A stretch of DNA of 64,000 nucleotides from Synechococcus sp. RedBA-s (GTDB lineage Bacteria; Cyanobacteriota; Cyanobacteriia; PCC-6307; Cyanobiaceae), in contig NZ_JAGQBF010000006.1 in the NCBI RefSeq assembly GCF_024345495.1, positions 1-64,000 of the forward strand, read 5' to 3'. Of this stretch, positions 46,356-55,889 are shown piece by piece. The notes under the pieces were generated by a model. The model was given only the letters and a program-made list of their open reading frames with translations. It did not search any database and was not told the DNA's origin. Numbering within the stretch: the stretch's first letter is position 1; each line of letters begins with the position of its first letter. Made by a program: the position numbers and the translations under genes.

Positions 46356-47152
46356 GGGTTCACCTCACCGGCCGCGTTGCTGACACGCCTGGAGAAGCCC
46401 CAGAGGAAGAGAAGCGCCACCAGCAGCAGCAGGGTCCATTCGGGGGGCACCAGCTGGGGCAGTCCGAGGCGGAGCAGCAGGCGCAGCCCCACCAGGCCGA
46501 CAGCCAGGTATCCGGCCCGCTCCAGGTTGGGGTAGATCCCCAGCCAGCGGATGAACAGCTCGGCGGTGAGGCGCAGGGCGATCACGCCGATCACTCCGCC
46601 AGTCATCACCAGCCAGAGCCGATCGCTCACAGCGACCGCGGCGGCCACGCTGTCGATGGAGAAGGCCAGGTCGGTGACTGCCAGGGTGACCACCACGGAC
46701 CCCAGCCCCACTCCCAGCCCCACGGCTGAGGCAGGGCCACTGGAGCTGGTGGCCGCCTGAGGGCCCTGCTGATCCATGGCCGCGGCAGCGCCTGTGGCGG
46801 GTGAAGGCCCATCGCGGTTGGCCTCATCTCCGGGCCGCAGCAGATTGGAGCCGCTCAGCCAGAGCAGATAGGCAGCGGCGGCCAGCTGCAGGGGCCAGAA
46901 GTTCAGCACCCAGCGGGCCAGCAGGATCAGCCCCAAGCGGAAGACCAGGGCCAGACCGAGGCCGAGGTTGAGGGCCTGACGCTGGAGCTGTGGATCCTGC
47001 AGCCGCCTGGCGATGGCCGCCAGGGCAATGGCGTTGTCGGCAGAGAGCACCGCTTCAAGAGCCACCAGCAGCGGCAGCAGTAGCAGCAGCTCTCCCCATT
47101 GATCCGCCTCTTGTATCAGGGGTGTGAGGGAGGAGATCGACTCCGCTTCCAT
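46352..47152 (-). CDS. TerC family integral membrane protein
   Basis: The 266-residue polytopic protein belongs to the TerC family, linked to metal (Mn) export or to thylakoid protein insertion in plants. The signature ALEAVLSADNAIALAAIARRL and the second half LAVTDLAFSIDSVAAAVAVS carry the paired Asp/Asn residues of the transport site. A hydrophilic loop of about 35 residues (GDEANRDGPSPATGAAAAMD) divides the halves. The ATG at 47152 was chosen; the longer frame to 47428 overlaps the divergent gene. Coupled by CTGA to the DUF6464 gene. Confidence 0.88.
   Translation of the reverse strand: MEAESISSLTPLIQEADQWGELLLLLPLLVALEAVLSADNAIALAAIARRLQDPQLQRQALNLGLGLALVFRLGLILLARWVLNFWPLQLAAAAYLLWLSGSNLLRPGDEANRDGPSPATGAAAAMDQQGPQAATSSSGPASAVGLGVGLGSVVVTLAVTDLAFSIDSVAAAVAVSDRLWLVMTGGVIGVIALRLTAELFIRWLGIYPNLERAGYLAVGLVGLRLLLRLGLPQLVPPEWTLLLLVALLFLWGFSRRVSNAAGEVNP
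46353..46366 (-). promoter_or_regulatory. Ribosome site and probable CTG start of DUF6464 gene
   Basis: On the minus strand GAGGTGA (46366-46360) precedes CTG (46355-46353) by 4 bases, and CTG overlaps the terC stop TGA (46354-46352). The upstream stretch reads GTGAGGTGA, close to the anti-Shine-Dalgarno complement. No equally good ribosome site precedes the TTG at 46310. Confidence 0.55.
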
Positions 47153-47212
47153 TGGCCTGCAGCGGGTTCGGTGGCGCCACTCTAGAAAGTCCCCTTCACC
47201 GACTCCCCTGTG

Positions 47213-48004
47213 ATGCAGCTCCGGGCGCGACTGGCCCATGCCGACTCCGGCCAGCGGGTGGTGGAGGTGAGTGCCTGGGATGACGGCCGCTGTCTGGGTA
47301 GTGCCCTCGGGGAGGCTCCCAGCGCCGAAGCCGCCGAAGACCGGGCCCTGCAGCGGCTGCTGCGGCGGCTGCAGGGCCCGGCAGCGCCGGCAGCAGCAAC
47401 ACCAGCAGCAACTCCAACACCAGTTCACCCACCAGCCCCAGCCCCGACATCACCTCAGGCCCTCGAGCCCGCGACCGTCACGGCCCCGGTAGGGCCGGCC
47501 GCAGCACCCGCCTTTGCTCCAGCACCCGCCCCTGCTGCGACGGAAGCCGAACCGCTGGCCGATCCCGACGACTGGAGCGAAGAGCTGGCGGAGCTGGAGC
47601 GGCTGCTGAGCCAGCTGGGCTGGGGGCGGGAGCAGGAGTCGATCTACCTGCAGCGGGCCTTCGGCCACGCCAGCCGCAGCCGCCTGATCCGCTACGCCGA
47701 TCTGCTCGCTTACCTCGCCGCCCTGCGCCAGCTGGAGCCTGGGCTGGATCCGGCCCAGGCCGCCCTGCCCCAGCGCCGCTCCGACCTGCTGCGCCGCTCC
47801 GATGGGCTGCTGGAGCGCCTGGGCTGGGGAGCGGCCCAGGGGCGCGCCCTACTGGAGCGCGAGTTCAGCCTGGCCAGCCGTCAGCAGCTCAGCGACGACG
47901 ACCTGCTGCGTTTCAACGCCCTGCTGGCGCAGCAGCTGGAGACCCCCAGCGCGCCCAGCCGGGAGCCCGGCATTCCTTCGCCAGCAGGGCCGGCCCCAGG
48001 CTGA
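47213..48004 (+). CDS. Hypothetical protein with duplicated helical motif
   Basis: The 263-residue protein has three parts: an N-terminal 55 residues (SAWDDGRCLGSALGEAPSAE, then RALQRLLRRL) reminiscent of a small alpha/beta nucleic-acid fold; an Ala/Pro linker (about 56-115); and two copies of a motif of about 40 residues, at 129-170 and 199-240, each with LGWG, an acidic helix, ASRxxL and DLL. The motif also occurs in other cyanobacterial proteins as far as I recall. I do not know its function. Its 3' end overlaps the convergent HExxH gene by 92 bases. Confidence 0.68.
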   Translation: MQLRARLAHADSGQRVVEVSAWDDGRCLGSALGEAPSAEAAEDRALQRLLRRLQGPAAPAAATPAATPTPVHPPAPAPTSPQALEPATVTAPVGPAAAPAFAPAPAPAATEAEPLADPDDWSEELAELERLLSQLGWGREQESIYLQRAFGHASRSRLIRYADLLAYLAALRQLEPGLDPAQAALPQRRSDLLRRSDGLLERLGWGAAQGRALLEREFSLASRQQLSDDDLLRFNALLAQQLETPSAPSREPGIPSPAGPAPG

Positions 48005-48815
48005 GCTGGTCCTGATTGGCGTAGGCCTCCTGCTCCAGGCGGATCTCGGTGGGGCTGGCCCTGGCATAGACGGGGTCCTCCAGGTGGCGCCGGTTGATGG
48101 GATCCAGCACGATCGAGAGCCCCAGCAGCTGGGGCCGTGCCCCCAGGCCACCCCGGCGACAGCTCTGGGCCACATGGATCGCTTCGTGGTTGAGCACCCG
48201 GGCGAACTCCACGCTTCCCTTCTCGATCACATCGGGGCGAATGCGCAGGGTGCGGGCCGCCGGTTCCCATTCGCCGGCGGCCCTGGATTTGCGGGGTGGG
48301 CCGATCACCACCTGCACCCCAGATCGCTCCAGCATGGTCAGCAGCCGGGCGATGGCGTCCCGTTCCAGCTGGTGGCTGGGGGGATTGCGGCGCAGCTCCT
48401 CGATCTGGGCGATGCTCAACGGCGGATCCCCCAGGCGCCGCTTGTAGAGATAGCGGATGCGTCCATTGCCGAGGGGTTCAGCCCGCGGCAGCCAACTCTG
48501 ATCTGCCCGCTCCAGTTGGGCCAGCAGTCCTGGCAGAGCGGCGCTGGTGAGCAGCCGATCGCCGGGTCGCGGCGGCTGCGGACGGCTGGCGAGCACCACC
48601 TCCTGCAGTTGGAGGCTGAAGTCCTGCAGGGCCAGGAGGGTGTCGTTGGCGCGGGGCTGGGGCGGCAGCAGCGCCAGGGCGGCCAGAGCGCCGCCGGCGC
48701 TGAGGACCAGGCCGATCAGAACCGCCGGGAGGCCAGCGGCGGCTGGGCGGGGTCTGGGGCGGCGGCCACTGCGGGCTGGGCGGGGACGGCGCGAGGGACG
48801 GCGGGCGTTGCTCAT
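47913..48815 (-). CDS. Membrane-anchored putative HExxH metallopeptidase
   Basis: The 300-residue protein has a basic proline/arginine start, one membrane helix (about 30-50, [20 protein letters not shown]), and an extracytoplasmic domain. A zinc-type motif HEAIH lies at 210-214, followed by CRRGGL, and a later EQEAYA (261-266) offers a Glu as third ligand. The same pattern occurs in the gene at 53435. No named peptidase family is recognised. The ATG at 48815 was chosen; the longer frame runs into mfd. Confidence 0.68.
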   Translation of the reverse strand: MSNARRPSRRPRPARSGRRPRPRPAAAGLPAVLIGLVLSAGGALAALALLPPQPRANDTLLALQDFSLQLQEVVLASRPQPPRPGDRLLTSAALPGLLAQLERADQSWLPRAEPLGNGRIRYLYKRRLGDPPLSIAQIEELRRNPPSHQLERDAIARLLTMLERSGVQVVIGPPRKSRAAGEWEPAARTLRIRPDVIEKGSVEFARVLNHEAIHVAQSCRRGGLGARPQLLGLSIVLDPINRRHLEDPVYARASPTEIRLEQEAYANQDQLSLGPALLAKECRAPGWARWGSPAAAPAGR

Positions 48816-48954
48816 GACGGCGCCAGGTGCGCGCAAATGGTTGGAGCGGATGGTCTCAGGACTCTGGTCCTGGCGCCTGGGGGGAATCCTGGCGGGAGAC
48901 CGCGGCCGCTGCCGCCGCTTGCGAAGATCGATCCCCGCGCCTGCCTGCCCTCCG

Positions 48955-51900
48955 ATGCCCCTCACCGCCCTGGTGCGCCAGCTCGAGCAGGTGCCCCTCA
49001 CCGGAGAGGTGCTGGAGCGCAGTAGGCGGCCTGAGCGCCTGCGGCTCAGTGGCGCGGGCCGGGCGGCGCGGGCGCTGATCGCCAGTGCCCTGGCCCGTCG
49101 CGGCGGCCGGCCGCTGGTGGTGATCGTGCCCACCCTGGAGGAGGCCGGCCGCTGGACGGCCCTGCTGGAGCTGATGGGCTGGCCCACGGCACAGCTCTAT
49201 CCCACCAGCGAGGGATCCCCCTATGAACCCTTTGATCCCACCAGCGAGATCACCTGGGGCCAGCTGCAGGTGATCAGCGAGCTGATCGATGGCACGGGCC
49301 GCTCCTGGTCGGGAGCGATCGTGGCCACCGAGAGGGCCCTGCAGCCCCACCTGCCGCCGCCCGAGGCCCTGGCCGGCCGATGCCTGAGCCTGCGCAAGGG
49401 CAGCAGCGTCGACCTCGAGGAGCTGGCCGATACCCTCACCCGCCTGGGCTACGAGCGGGTGCCGACGATCGAGCAGGAGGGCAGCTGGAGCCGCCGCGGC
49501 GACATCGTGGATGTGTATCCGGTGAGCGCCGAGCTGCCGGTGCGGCTGGAGTTCTTCGGGGAAGACCTGGAGAAGCTCAGGGAGTTCGATCCCGCCAGCC
49601 AGCGCTCCCTCGATGCGATCGAGGCGGTGCGACTCACCCCCACGGGCTATGCCCCGCTGATCGCCGATGCCCTGCGCGAGTCGATGCCGGAGGCCCTCAG
49701 CGAGCTGCTGACTCCCGAGGCCCTCGAGCAGCTGCTGGAGGGGGGCACGCCCGAGGGGATGCGCCGGCTGATGGGCCTGGCCTGGGGGCAGCCCGCCTCC
49801 CTGCTCGACTACCTGCCTGAGGCCACGCTGATCGCTGTGGATGAGCGGCGCCAGGGTCTTGCCCATGGCCAGCAATGGTTCGATCACGCCAGCGACCACC
49901 ACGCCGAGCTGAGCGCTGCGCTGCCTGCGGACTGCCTGCCGCCGTCGCTGCACCGGTCGGTGGTGGCCGCCCTGGCGGATTCCGATCACTTCGCCGGCTT
50001 CGATCTGGCCGAACTGCACGAGAGCGATCGGCACCCCAACACCTTCGATCTCTCCAGCCGTCCGGTGCCGGCACACCCCAACGCCTTCGGCCGTCTGGCG
50101 GCGCTGGTGAAGGGCTACCAGCAGGAGAAGGCCCGGGTCTGGCTGGTGTCAGCCCAGCCCAGCCGGGCGGTGGCGCTGCTGGAGGAGCACGACTGCCCCA
50201 CCCGCTTCGTTCCCAATCCCCACGATTTTCCGGCGATCGAGCGCCTGATCGAGCAGGCCACGCCGGTGGCCCTGAAGCTGCGTGGCACCGCTGAGCTGGA
50301 GGGTCTGCAGCTGCCCGCCTGGCGGCTGGTGCTGCTCACCGACCGGGAGTTCTTCGGCCAGCACAGCCTGGCCGCCTCGGGCTATGTGCGCCGGCGCCGC
50401 AAGGCTGCCAGCCGCACGGTGGATCCCAACAAAATGCGCCCCGGCGATTTCGTGGTGCACCGCAACCACGGCATCGGCCGCTTCCTGCGGCTGGAGAAGT
50501 TGGCGATCAGCGGTGAGTCGCGTGACTACCTGGTGGTGCAGTACGCCGATGGGCTGCTGCGGGTGGCGGCCGATCAGCTGGGCAGCCTGGGGCGCTTCCG
50601 CGCCAGCACCGACAGCCCGCCGGAGCTGAACCGCATGGGCGGTGTGGCCTGGACCCGGGCCAAGGAGCGCGCCCGCAAGGCGGTGCGCAAGGTGGCGATG
50701 GACCTGGTGAAGCTCTATGCGGAGCGTCAGCAGGCGGCCGGCTTCCCTTTCCCGCCCGATGGCCCCTGGCAGGGGGAGCTGGAGGACTCCTTCCCCTATG
50801 AGCCCACGCCCGATCAGCTGAGGGCGATCACCGAGGTGAAGCGCGACATGGAGAAGCCTGAGCCGATGGACCGGCTGGTGTGCGGCGATGTGGGCTTCGG
50901 CAAGACCGAAGTGGCGATCCGGGCGGTGTTCAAGGCGGTGACCGCCGGCAAGCAATGCGCCCTGCTGGCCCCCACCACAGTGCTGGCCCAGCAGCACTGG
51001 CGCACCCTCAGCGAACGCTTCGCCCCCTATCCGCTCAAGGTGGCGCTGCTCAACCGCTTCCGCACCACCAGTGAGCGCAAGACGATCCTCGAGGGCCTCA
51101 AGGATGGAACGGTGGATGTGGTGGTGGGCACCCACCAGCTGCTGAGTAAGGGCACCCACTTCGAGAAGCTCGGTCTGCTGGTGGTGGATGAGGAGCAGCG
51201 CTTCGGTGTGAACCAGAAGGAGAAGATCAAGGCGCTGCGCAAGGACGTGGACGTGCTCACCCTCTCGGCCACACCGATTCCGCGCACGCTCTACATGAGC
51301 CTCTCGGGGGTGCGGGAGATGAGCCTGATCACCACTCCACCGCCCCTGCGCCGGCCGATCAAGACCCACCTGGCGGCGTTGGATGAGGAGGCGGTGCGCA
51401 GCGCCATCCGCCAGGAGCTCGACCGCGGCGGTCAGGTGTTCTATGTGGTGCCGCGGGTGGAGGGGATCGAGGAGGTGGCGGGCCAGTTGCGCGAGATGCT
51501 GCCGGGTCTGAAGTTGCTGGTGGCCCACGGCCAGATGGGCGAGGGGGAGCTGGAGAGCGCCATGGTGGCCTTCAACGCCGGGGAAGCCGACGTGATGCTC
51601 TGCACCACGATTATCGAATCGGGCCTGGACATCCCCCGGGTGAACACGATTTTGGTGGAGGACGCCCACAGGTTCGGCCTCGCCCAGCTCTATCAGTTGC
51701 GCGGTCGGGTGGGCCGCAGCGGCGTGCAGGCCCACGCCTGGCTCTTTTATCCCGGTGATGCCTCCTTGAGTGAAGCGGCGCGGCAGCGGCTGCGGGCGAT
51801 TCAGGAATTCGCCCAGCTGGGGTCCGGTTACCAGCTGGCCATGCGCGACATGGAGATCCGTGGGGTGGGCAATCTGCTGGGGGTGGAGCAGAGCGGCCAG

Positions 51901-52518
51901 ATGGAAGTGATCGGCTTTGATCTCTACATGGAGATGCTGCAGGAATCACTGGCGGAGATCCAGGGCCAGGACATCCCGGTGGTGGAGGAGACCCAGATCG
52001 ATCTGCCGATCACCGCCTTCATCCCCGCCGACTGGATTCCCGAGAGCGACGAGAAGATCGCCGCCTACCGCGCCGCCGCTGATTGCCGCGCCCGCGAGGA
52101 GCTGGTGCAGCTGGCCGCCGACTGGGCGGACCGCTACGGCTCCCTGCCCTCTCCGGTGGCGAGCCTGCTGCAGCTGATGGAGCTGAAGCTGCTGGCGCGG
52201 CGCTGCGGCTTCTCGCGCATCCGCCTGGAGAAGCCCAACCTCGTGCTGGAAACCCCGATGGAGGAACCCGCCTTCCGGCTGCTGCGCCAGGGTCTGCCCC
52301 AGCATCTGCATGGCCGATTGGTGTATCAGGGCGGCGGTGGCAGCACCGCCAAGGTGCTGGCCCGTGGCCTGAATGTGCTGGCGGCCGATCGCCAGCTCGA
52401 GATGCTCAAGGAGTGGCTGCAGGCGATGGCCGAGCAGATCGCCGGAGCCGATGGCCTCACCGACGCCCAGCGGATGGAGCAGGCGGCGGCCAAGAACGCC
52501 GCCGTGCTGGTGGTGTAG
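48955..52518 (+). CDS. mfd: Transcription-repair coupling factor
   Basis: The 1187-residue translocase removes RNA polymerase stalled at DNA lesions and recruits UvrA. The UvrB-homology region ([20 protein letters not shown]) and damage-recruitment domains come first, then the RNA-polymerase-interacting part beginning [20 protein letters not shown]. The RecG-like motor follows with Walker [19 protein letters not shown] box [12 protein letters not shown] and motif [22 protein letters not shown]. The C-terminal TRCF domain is present. The frame extends upstream to 48547 but ATG 48955 is before the first conserved block. Confidence 0.97.
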   Translation: MPLTALVRQLEQVPLTGEVLERSRRPERLRLSGAGRAARALIASALARRGGRPLVVIVPTLEEAGRWTALLELMGWPTAQLYPTSEGSPYEPFDPTSEITWGQLQVISELIDGTGRSWSGAIVATERALQPHLPPPEALAGRCLSLRKGSSVDLEELADTLTRLGYERVPTIEQEGSWSRRGDIVDVYPVSAELPVRLEFFGEDLEKLREFDPASQRSLDAIEAVRLTPTGYAPLIADALRESMPEALSELLTPEALEQLLEGGTPEGMRRLMGLAWGQPASLLDYLPEATLIAVDERRQGLAHGQQWFDHASDHHAELSAALPADCLPPSLHRSVVAALADSDHFAGFDLAELHESDRHPNTFDLSSRPVPAHPNAFGRLAALVKGYQQEKARVWLVSAQPSRAVALLEEHDCPTRFVPNPHDFPAIERLIEQATPVALKLRGTAELEGLQLPAWRLVLLTDREFFGQHSLAASGYVRRRRKAASRTVDPNKMRPGDFVVHRNHGIGRFLRLEKLAISGESRDYLVVQYADGLLRVAADQLGSLGRFRASTDSPPELNRMGGVAWTRAKERARKAVRKVAMDLVKLYAERQQAAGFPFPPDGPWQGELEDSFPYEPTPDQLRAITEVKRDMEKPEPMDRLVCGDVGFGKTEVAIRAVFKAVTAGKQCALLAPTTVLAQQHWRTLSERFAPYPLKVALLNRFRTTSERKTILEGLKDGTVDVVVGTHQLLSKGTHFEKLGLLVVDEEQRFGVNQKEKIKALRKDVDVLTLSATPIPRTLYMSLSGVREMSLITTPPPLRRPIKTHLAALDEEAVRSAIRQELDRGGQVFYVVPRVEGIEEVAGQLREMLPGLKLLVAHGQMGEGELESAMVAFNAGEADVMLCTTIIESGLDIPRVNTILVEDAHRFGLAQLYQLRGRVGRSGVQAHAWLFYPGDASLSEAARQRLRAIQEFAQLGSGYQLAMRDMEIRGVGNLLGVEQSGQMEVIGFDLYMEMLQESLAEIQGQDIPVVEETQIDLPITAFIPADWIPESDEKIAAYRAAADCRAREELVQLAADWADRYGSLPSPVASLLQLMELKLLARRCGFSRIRLEKPNLVLETPMEEPAFRLLRQGLPQHLHGRLVYQGGGGSTAKVLARGLNVLAADRQLEMLKEWLQAMAEQIAGADGLTDAQRMEQAAAKNAAVLVV

Positions 52519-52710
52519 CCCGGGAGGGGTGCTAGCGAACGGTTGCTGTCCACCGGCGTTCGGCGAGCCGACCAACGAGGAACCTGCTGATCTGGCTGAT
52601 CACGACGACGATCCCGCCCCCTGGTGCATGCGCCATCGGCTGCCGAGGGTGGGAGAAACGTGGAGGGAGAAACCGCGTCGGAGACAATTCGCTCGGTTCC
52701 CGCCCCAGCC

Positions 52711-52998
52711 ATGACCCAGCCCCTGCCCGTGACGCTTCTGGGCTACGGAGCCGCCACCCTTACGACGTTGAGCTTCTTCCCTCAGGCGATCAAGACCGTC
52801 CGCAGCGGCGATACCCGCGGCATCTCTCTGCGCATGTACCTGCTGTTCACGCTGGGGATCACGGCTTGGGGGATCTATGGCCTGCTCACCGGTGATGGGC
52901 CCCTGATCGTCGCCAATGCCCTCACCCTGGTCCCGGCCTTGGTGGTGCTGGAGAGGAAGGTGCAGTCCCTGCGCCGTGGGGACGACCGGTTGTGGTGA
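52711..52998 (+). CDS. SemiSWEET sugar transporter (PQ-loop)
   Basis: The 95-residue protein is a half-SWEET with three helices. The PQ motif appears in TLSFFPQAIKTVRSGDTRGIS, followed by MYLLFTLGITAWGIYGLL and a third helix (LIVANALTLVPALVVL). SemiSWEETs work as dimers to move sugars across the membrane. It stands after mfd with its own gap of about 190 bases. Sugar specificity cannot be read. Confidence 0.88.
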   Translation: MTQPLPVTLLGYGAATLTTLSFFPQAIKTVRSGDTRGISLRMYLLFTLGITAWGIYGLLTGDGPLIVANALTLVPALVVLERKVQSLRRGDDRLW

Positions 52999-53114
52999 AG
53001 GGCGGCTGGGCTTCTGGTGCTGGGGCTTGCCCCAGCTGGGCGGGTTAAGGAAGGCTTCAGAATGTCTTCCGTCTCACCTCCGCAAAAGTTCGTTACAGTG
53101 CGAAGAATTGAAAC

Positions 53115-53309
53115 ATGGGCATGGGCGAACTGGTGGGTGGATACGGCGGCGTCACGGCTGGTCTTCAGAGCGGCTACGCGCTCGCTTCAGCTCTGATCAG
53201 CGTGCTGGCCCTCGGCCTGTTTGCCCTGTTCCAGAACGACCAGGAGAACGACGACGACGATTCCAACCCCGGTGGCGGGCTGATGCAGCCGGTCAGCGGC
53301 GCAGCCTGA
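53115..53309 (+). CDS. Small single-pass membrane protein with acidic tail
   Basis: A 64-residue protein starting MGMGELVGGYGGVTAGLQSG, with one membrane helix (YALASALISVLALGLFALFQ) followed by a very acidic segment NDQENDDDDSNPGGG. I do not recognise it among small photosystem subunits (PsbX, PsbY, PsaI checked by eye). TACAGT at 53094-53099, about 16 bases ahead of the start, could be a -10 element; this is weak. It lies between semiSWEET and the HExxH gene. Confidence 0.5.
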   Translation: MGMGELVGGYGGVTAGLQSGYALASALISVLALGLFALFQNDQENDDDDSNPGGGLMQPVSGAA

Positions 53310-53434
53310 GCCTTACCTGCTTTCAGGCGCTGGGTCTCCAACAAGCCGGACACATCCGGTCAGAACCTGGAGGAACCCTGGTCATCATTTGGCACTCACT
53401 GACAGTCATGGTGAATGGGTGATGCGTTCCTTCC

Positions 53435-54001
53435 GTGGCTCCTTCACCACTCGCCTTAACCCTTGATCGTCTGGTCCACAGCCAGTGGCCCGGATTTGTT
53501 GGGCTTGCCTGCCTTGCCGCCCCGCTGATGTGCCTGGCGCCGGCACCGGCAGGAGCTCTCGATTACTGGCAGTCCATCGACGTCTTGCGACAGCGGCTTT
53601 CCGCCAACGGCGTGCGCGTGATGCAGCGAGATTGCGGGCAGCGTGGCCTCCAGGGTCTTTATCACCCGAGCAGCGACACGATCCTGGTGTGCCGCGTGCA
53701 CCGGGATCCGGTCGCGGTGTGGAACACCCTGGCCCATGAAGCCACCCATCGGATGCAGGCCTGCCGCGGCGGTCTGATCACGGATCCCGGTCATCACAGA
53801 GCGATGGCGGCCACTCTGGCTAGCCGGGCGCCGCTTGAGTGGCGATCCCTGCAGAGCTACCCAGCCCGGGAGCGCCTCAGCGAACTGGAGGCGCGCTACA
53901 CCGCCCAGCTGCCTCCCGAGCAGGTGATCCAGCTGTTCGACCGCTACTGCGGTCGGCGTACCTCTGCCGGCCTCGCCCTTCGCACCCCTTCCCTGCGATG
54001 A
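53435..54001 (+). CDS. Exported putative HExxH metallopeptidase
   Basis: The 188-residue protein has a signal-like segment (about 19-40) and a mature domain with HEATH at 101-105 followed by MQACRGGL, then ELEARY at 150-155. The same HExxH, Cys-x-Gly-Gly and E-x-E-A pattern is in the gene at 47913, so I treat them as relatives. Two cysteines precede and one follows, giving possible disulfides. Start is GTG. It overlaps the next gene as ATGA. Peptidase activity is inference. Confidence 0.65.
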   Translation: MAPSPLALTLDRLVHSQWPGFVGLACLAAPLMCLAPAPAGALDYWQSIDVLRQRLSANGVRVMQRDCGQRGLQGLYHPSSDTILVCRVHRDPVAVWNTLAHEATHRMQACRGGLITDPGHHRAMAATLASRAPLEWRSLQSYPARERLSELEARYTAQLPPEQVIQLFDRYCGRRTSAGLALRTPSLR

Positions 54002-54462
54002 ACAACGTTCTTCTTTCACTTCTGTTGAGCGCACTCGGCCAGTTCGGCGGGGTGGGAGGTCTCGGCGGGGGTTTCGGTGGTGGCTTCGGCGGCGGCTTCG
54101 GTGGCGGTCTGCCGGCACCGGGCTATGGCTCCAGCCAGGGTTCCGGTTCACTGCCGGCCGACATACTGGCCGTGGTCCAGTGCCTCAATGAGGAGGGCCG
54201 CCTCGGTGAAGGCGACGCCAGTGCCCTGATTGAGCAGCAGGGTCGCCGCCGCGGCTGGCCGGCGAGCTGGGAACGCTCGATCGACCCCCGCCGCGTGGGG
54301 CAAGCCATCGGGGCTGCCGGCGGCTGTCGCTCCCTGATGACCCGCCTCGATCGCAGTGGGAGCCGTACCTTCACCCGCCCTGTGCACGTTGCCCCCTGGC
54401 CTGGAAGCTCCGGCAGGAGCCCCAGCCAGAGCGAGGGTTTTGGGCTGGCGCCCTATCGCTGA
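53998..54462 (+). CDS. Glycine-rich exported protein
   Basis: The 154-residue product begins with a hydrophobic stretch (MNNVLLSLLLSALGQF) and a glycine/phenylalanine repeat (GGVGGLGGGFGGGFGG...), then a helical domain with two cysteines (AVVQCLNEEGRLGEGDAS and GCRSLMTRL). The gene is coupled by ATGA to the HExxH gene and its 3' end overlaps the convergent ctp gene by 10 bases. No family recognised; it may be a partner or substrate of its neighbour. Confidence 0.55.
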   Translation: MNNVLLSLLLSALGQFGGVGGLGGGFGGGFGGGFGGGLPAPGYGSSQGSGSLPADILAVVQCLNEEGRLGEGDASALIEQQGRRRGWPASWERSIDPRRVGQAIGAAGGCRSLMTRLDRSGSRTFTRPVHVAPWPGSSGRSPSQSEGFGLAPYR

Positions 54463-55787
54463 ATGGGTAGGGCAGCCGGCAGGTTGGCGCTGGTGGGGTT
54501 GAAGGTGGTGCGGGACGCACTGGTTTCCCGCAACTTCTTCACCAGGGTGGATTCAGCCGCCCGGTACTGCACATCCTTCGAGGTGCCCAGATCTTCCAGC
54601 TTCAGCTTGGCGGCCTCCGCTTCGCTCAGTTTCACCGACACATCCGGGTCGATGCCGTGCTTGTGAATGTCGCGGCCGCTGGGGGTGAGGTACTTGGCGA
54701 TGGTCACGGTCATGCCGGAGCCATCGGAGAGACCACGTACCGACTGCACCAAGCCCTTGCCGAAGGTTTTCTGGCCCACCAGCACGGCGCGCTTGTTGTC
54801 CTGCAGCGCGCCGGAGAGGATTTCGCTGGCGCTGGCGGAGCCTTCGTTCACCAGCACCACGATCGGTGATTTGGTCAGGGCGCGGCCGTTGGCGCGGCGC
54901 ACGTCCTGGATGCCGTCGCGGGTGCGGGTGGAGACGATGATGCCCTCATCCAGCAACTGGCGGGCGATCTCCACACTGGCCATCAGCAGGCCGCCGGGGT
55001 TGCTGCGCAGGTCAAGCACGTAGCCCTGCACACCCTTCTGCTCCAGGTCGCGGATGGCGGCGCGCATGTCTTTGGCGGCGTTGGCGTTGAACTGCTTCAG
55101 GCGGATGTAGCCCACCTTGACGCCGTCGGGGCCGGTGTTGATCTGGTGCTCCACCGCATGCAGCTCGATGCGGGCACGGGTGAGCGGCACAGACACCACT
55201 TTGCTGTTGCGACGCAGCTCCAGGGTCACCGTGGTGCCGGCCTGACCGCGGATCAGCTTGACCGCATCCTCGGTGGTCATGCCCTTGGTGCTCTTGCCAT
55301 CGATCGAGACGATCACGTCCTTGGGTTGGACGCCTGCCTCAGAGGCAGGCGAGCCATCGATCGGTGAGACCACCACCAGCTCCTTGGTCTCCTTGTCGAG
55401 GCTCAGCTGGATGCCCACCCCGGAGAGTTCCCCGGAGGTGTCAATCTGCATCTCCTTGAACTCCCGCGGATCCATGAAGCGGGTGTAGGGATCATCAAGG
55501 GTGCCGAGCATCCCCCGGATCGCCTCGTAGCTTTCCTTGGTGCTGCCGTAGCTCTTGGCCAGAAGGTCGCGGCGCAGTTTGCGCCACTGATCCGGGGTGT
55601 ATTTGCCGGTGGTGTCGAGGTAGTCGCGGAAGACGATCTGCCAGGCCTGATCCATCACCTCCTTGGGGCTGTCGGTGATCAGCGAGGCGGCGCTCGGGGA
55701 GCCCAGCCAGTCGGTGCCGACGATCACGGCGGTGGCGCAGGCACCCAATCCGGCGAGTACGGCGATGCCGGTGCGACCCCTGCCCAT
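54453..55787 (-). CDS. Carboxyl-terminal processing protease (S41 family)
   Basis: The 444-residue protease has an N-terminal membrane or signal segment, a PDZ domain (GSPASEAGVQPKDVIVSIDG) and the S41 catalytic part with Ser in VNEGSASASEILSGAL (about 316) and Lys in GQKTFGKGLVQS (about 341). CtpA processes the D1 C-terminus of photosystem II; this one resembles the CtpB/CtpC-type sequence class, so D1 processing is not certain. It lies 102 bases downstream of the ispG start region. Confidence 0.9.
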   Translation of the reverse strand: MGRGRTGIAVLAGLGACATAVIVGTDWLGSPSAASLITDSPKEVMDQAWQIVFRDYLDTTGKYTPDQWRKLRRDLLAKSYGSTKESYEAIRGMLGTLDDPYTRFMDPREFKEMQIDTSGELSGVGIQLSLDKETKELVVVSPIDGSPASEAGVQPKDVIVSIDGKSTKGMTTEDAVKLIRGQAGTTVTLELRRNSKVVSVPLTRARIELHAVEHQINTGPDGVKVGYIRLKQFNANAAKDMRAAIRDLEQKGVQGYVLDLRSNPGGLLMASVEIARQLLDEGIIVSTRTRDGIQDVRRANGRALTKSPIVVLVNEGSASASEILSGALQDNKRAVLVGQKTFGKGLVQSVRGLSDGSGMTVTIAKYLTPSGRDIHKHGIDPDVSVKLSEAEAAKLKLEDLGTSKDVQYRAAESTLVKKLRETSASRTTFNPTSANLPAALPIQR

Positions 55788-55889
55788 TGGCTGATTTCCT
55801 GGAGTTTGACTGTGCCCTCACGCTAGCCCGCTAGGCAGGGCTGGGCGAGGGATCGGGGACGGTCACAGGCAAGTCAGGATGTGACCCGC

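Noticed and set aside
47196-47453. Cys/Trp/Pro-rich minus-strand frame extending terC upstream
   Set aside because: Runs opposite the Ala/Pro linker of the repeat protein; the TerC domain starts at the ATG at 47152.
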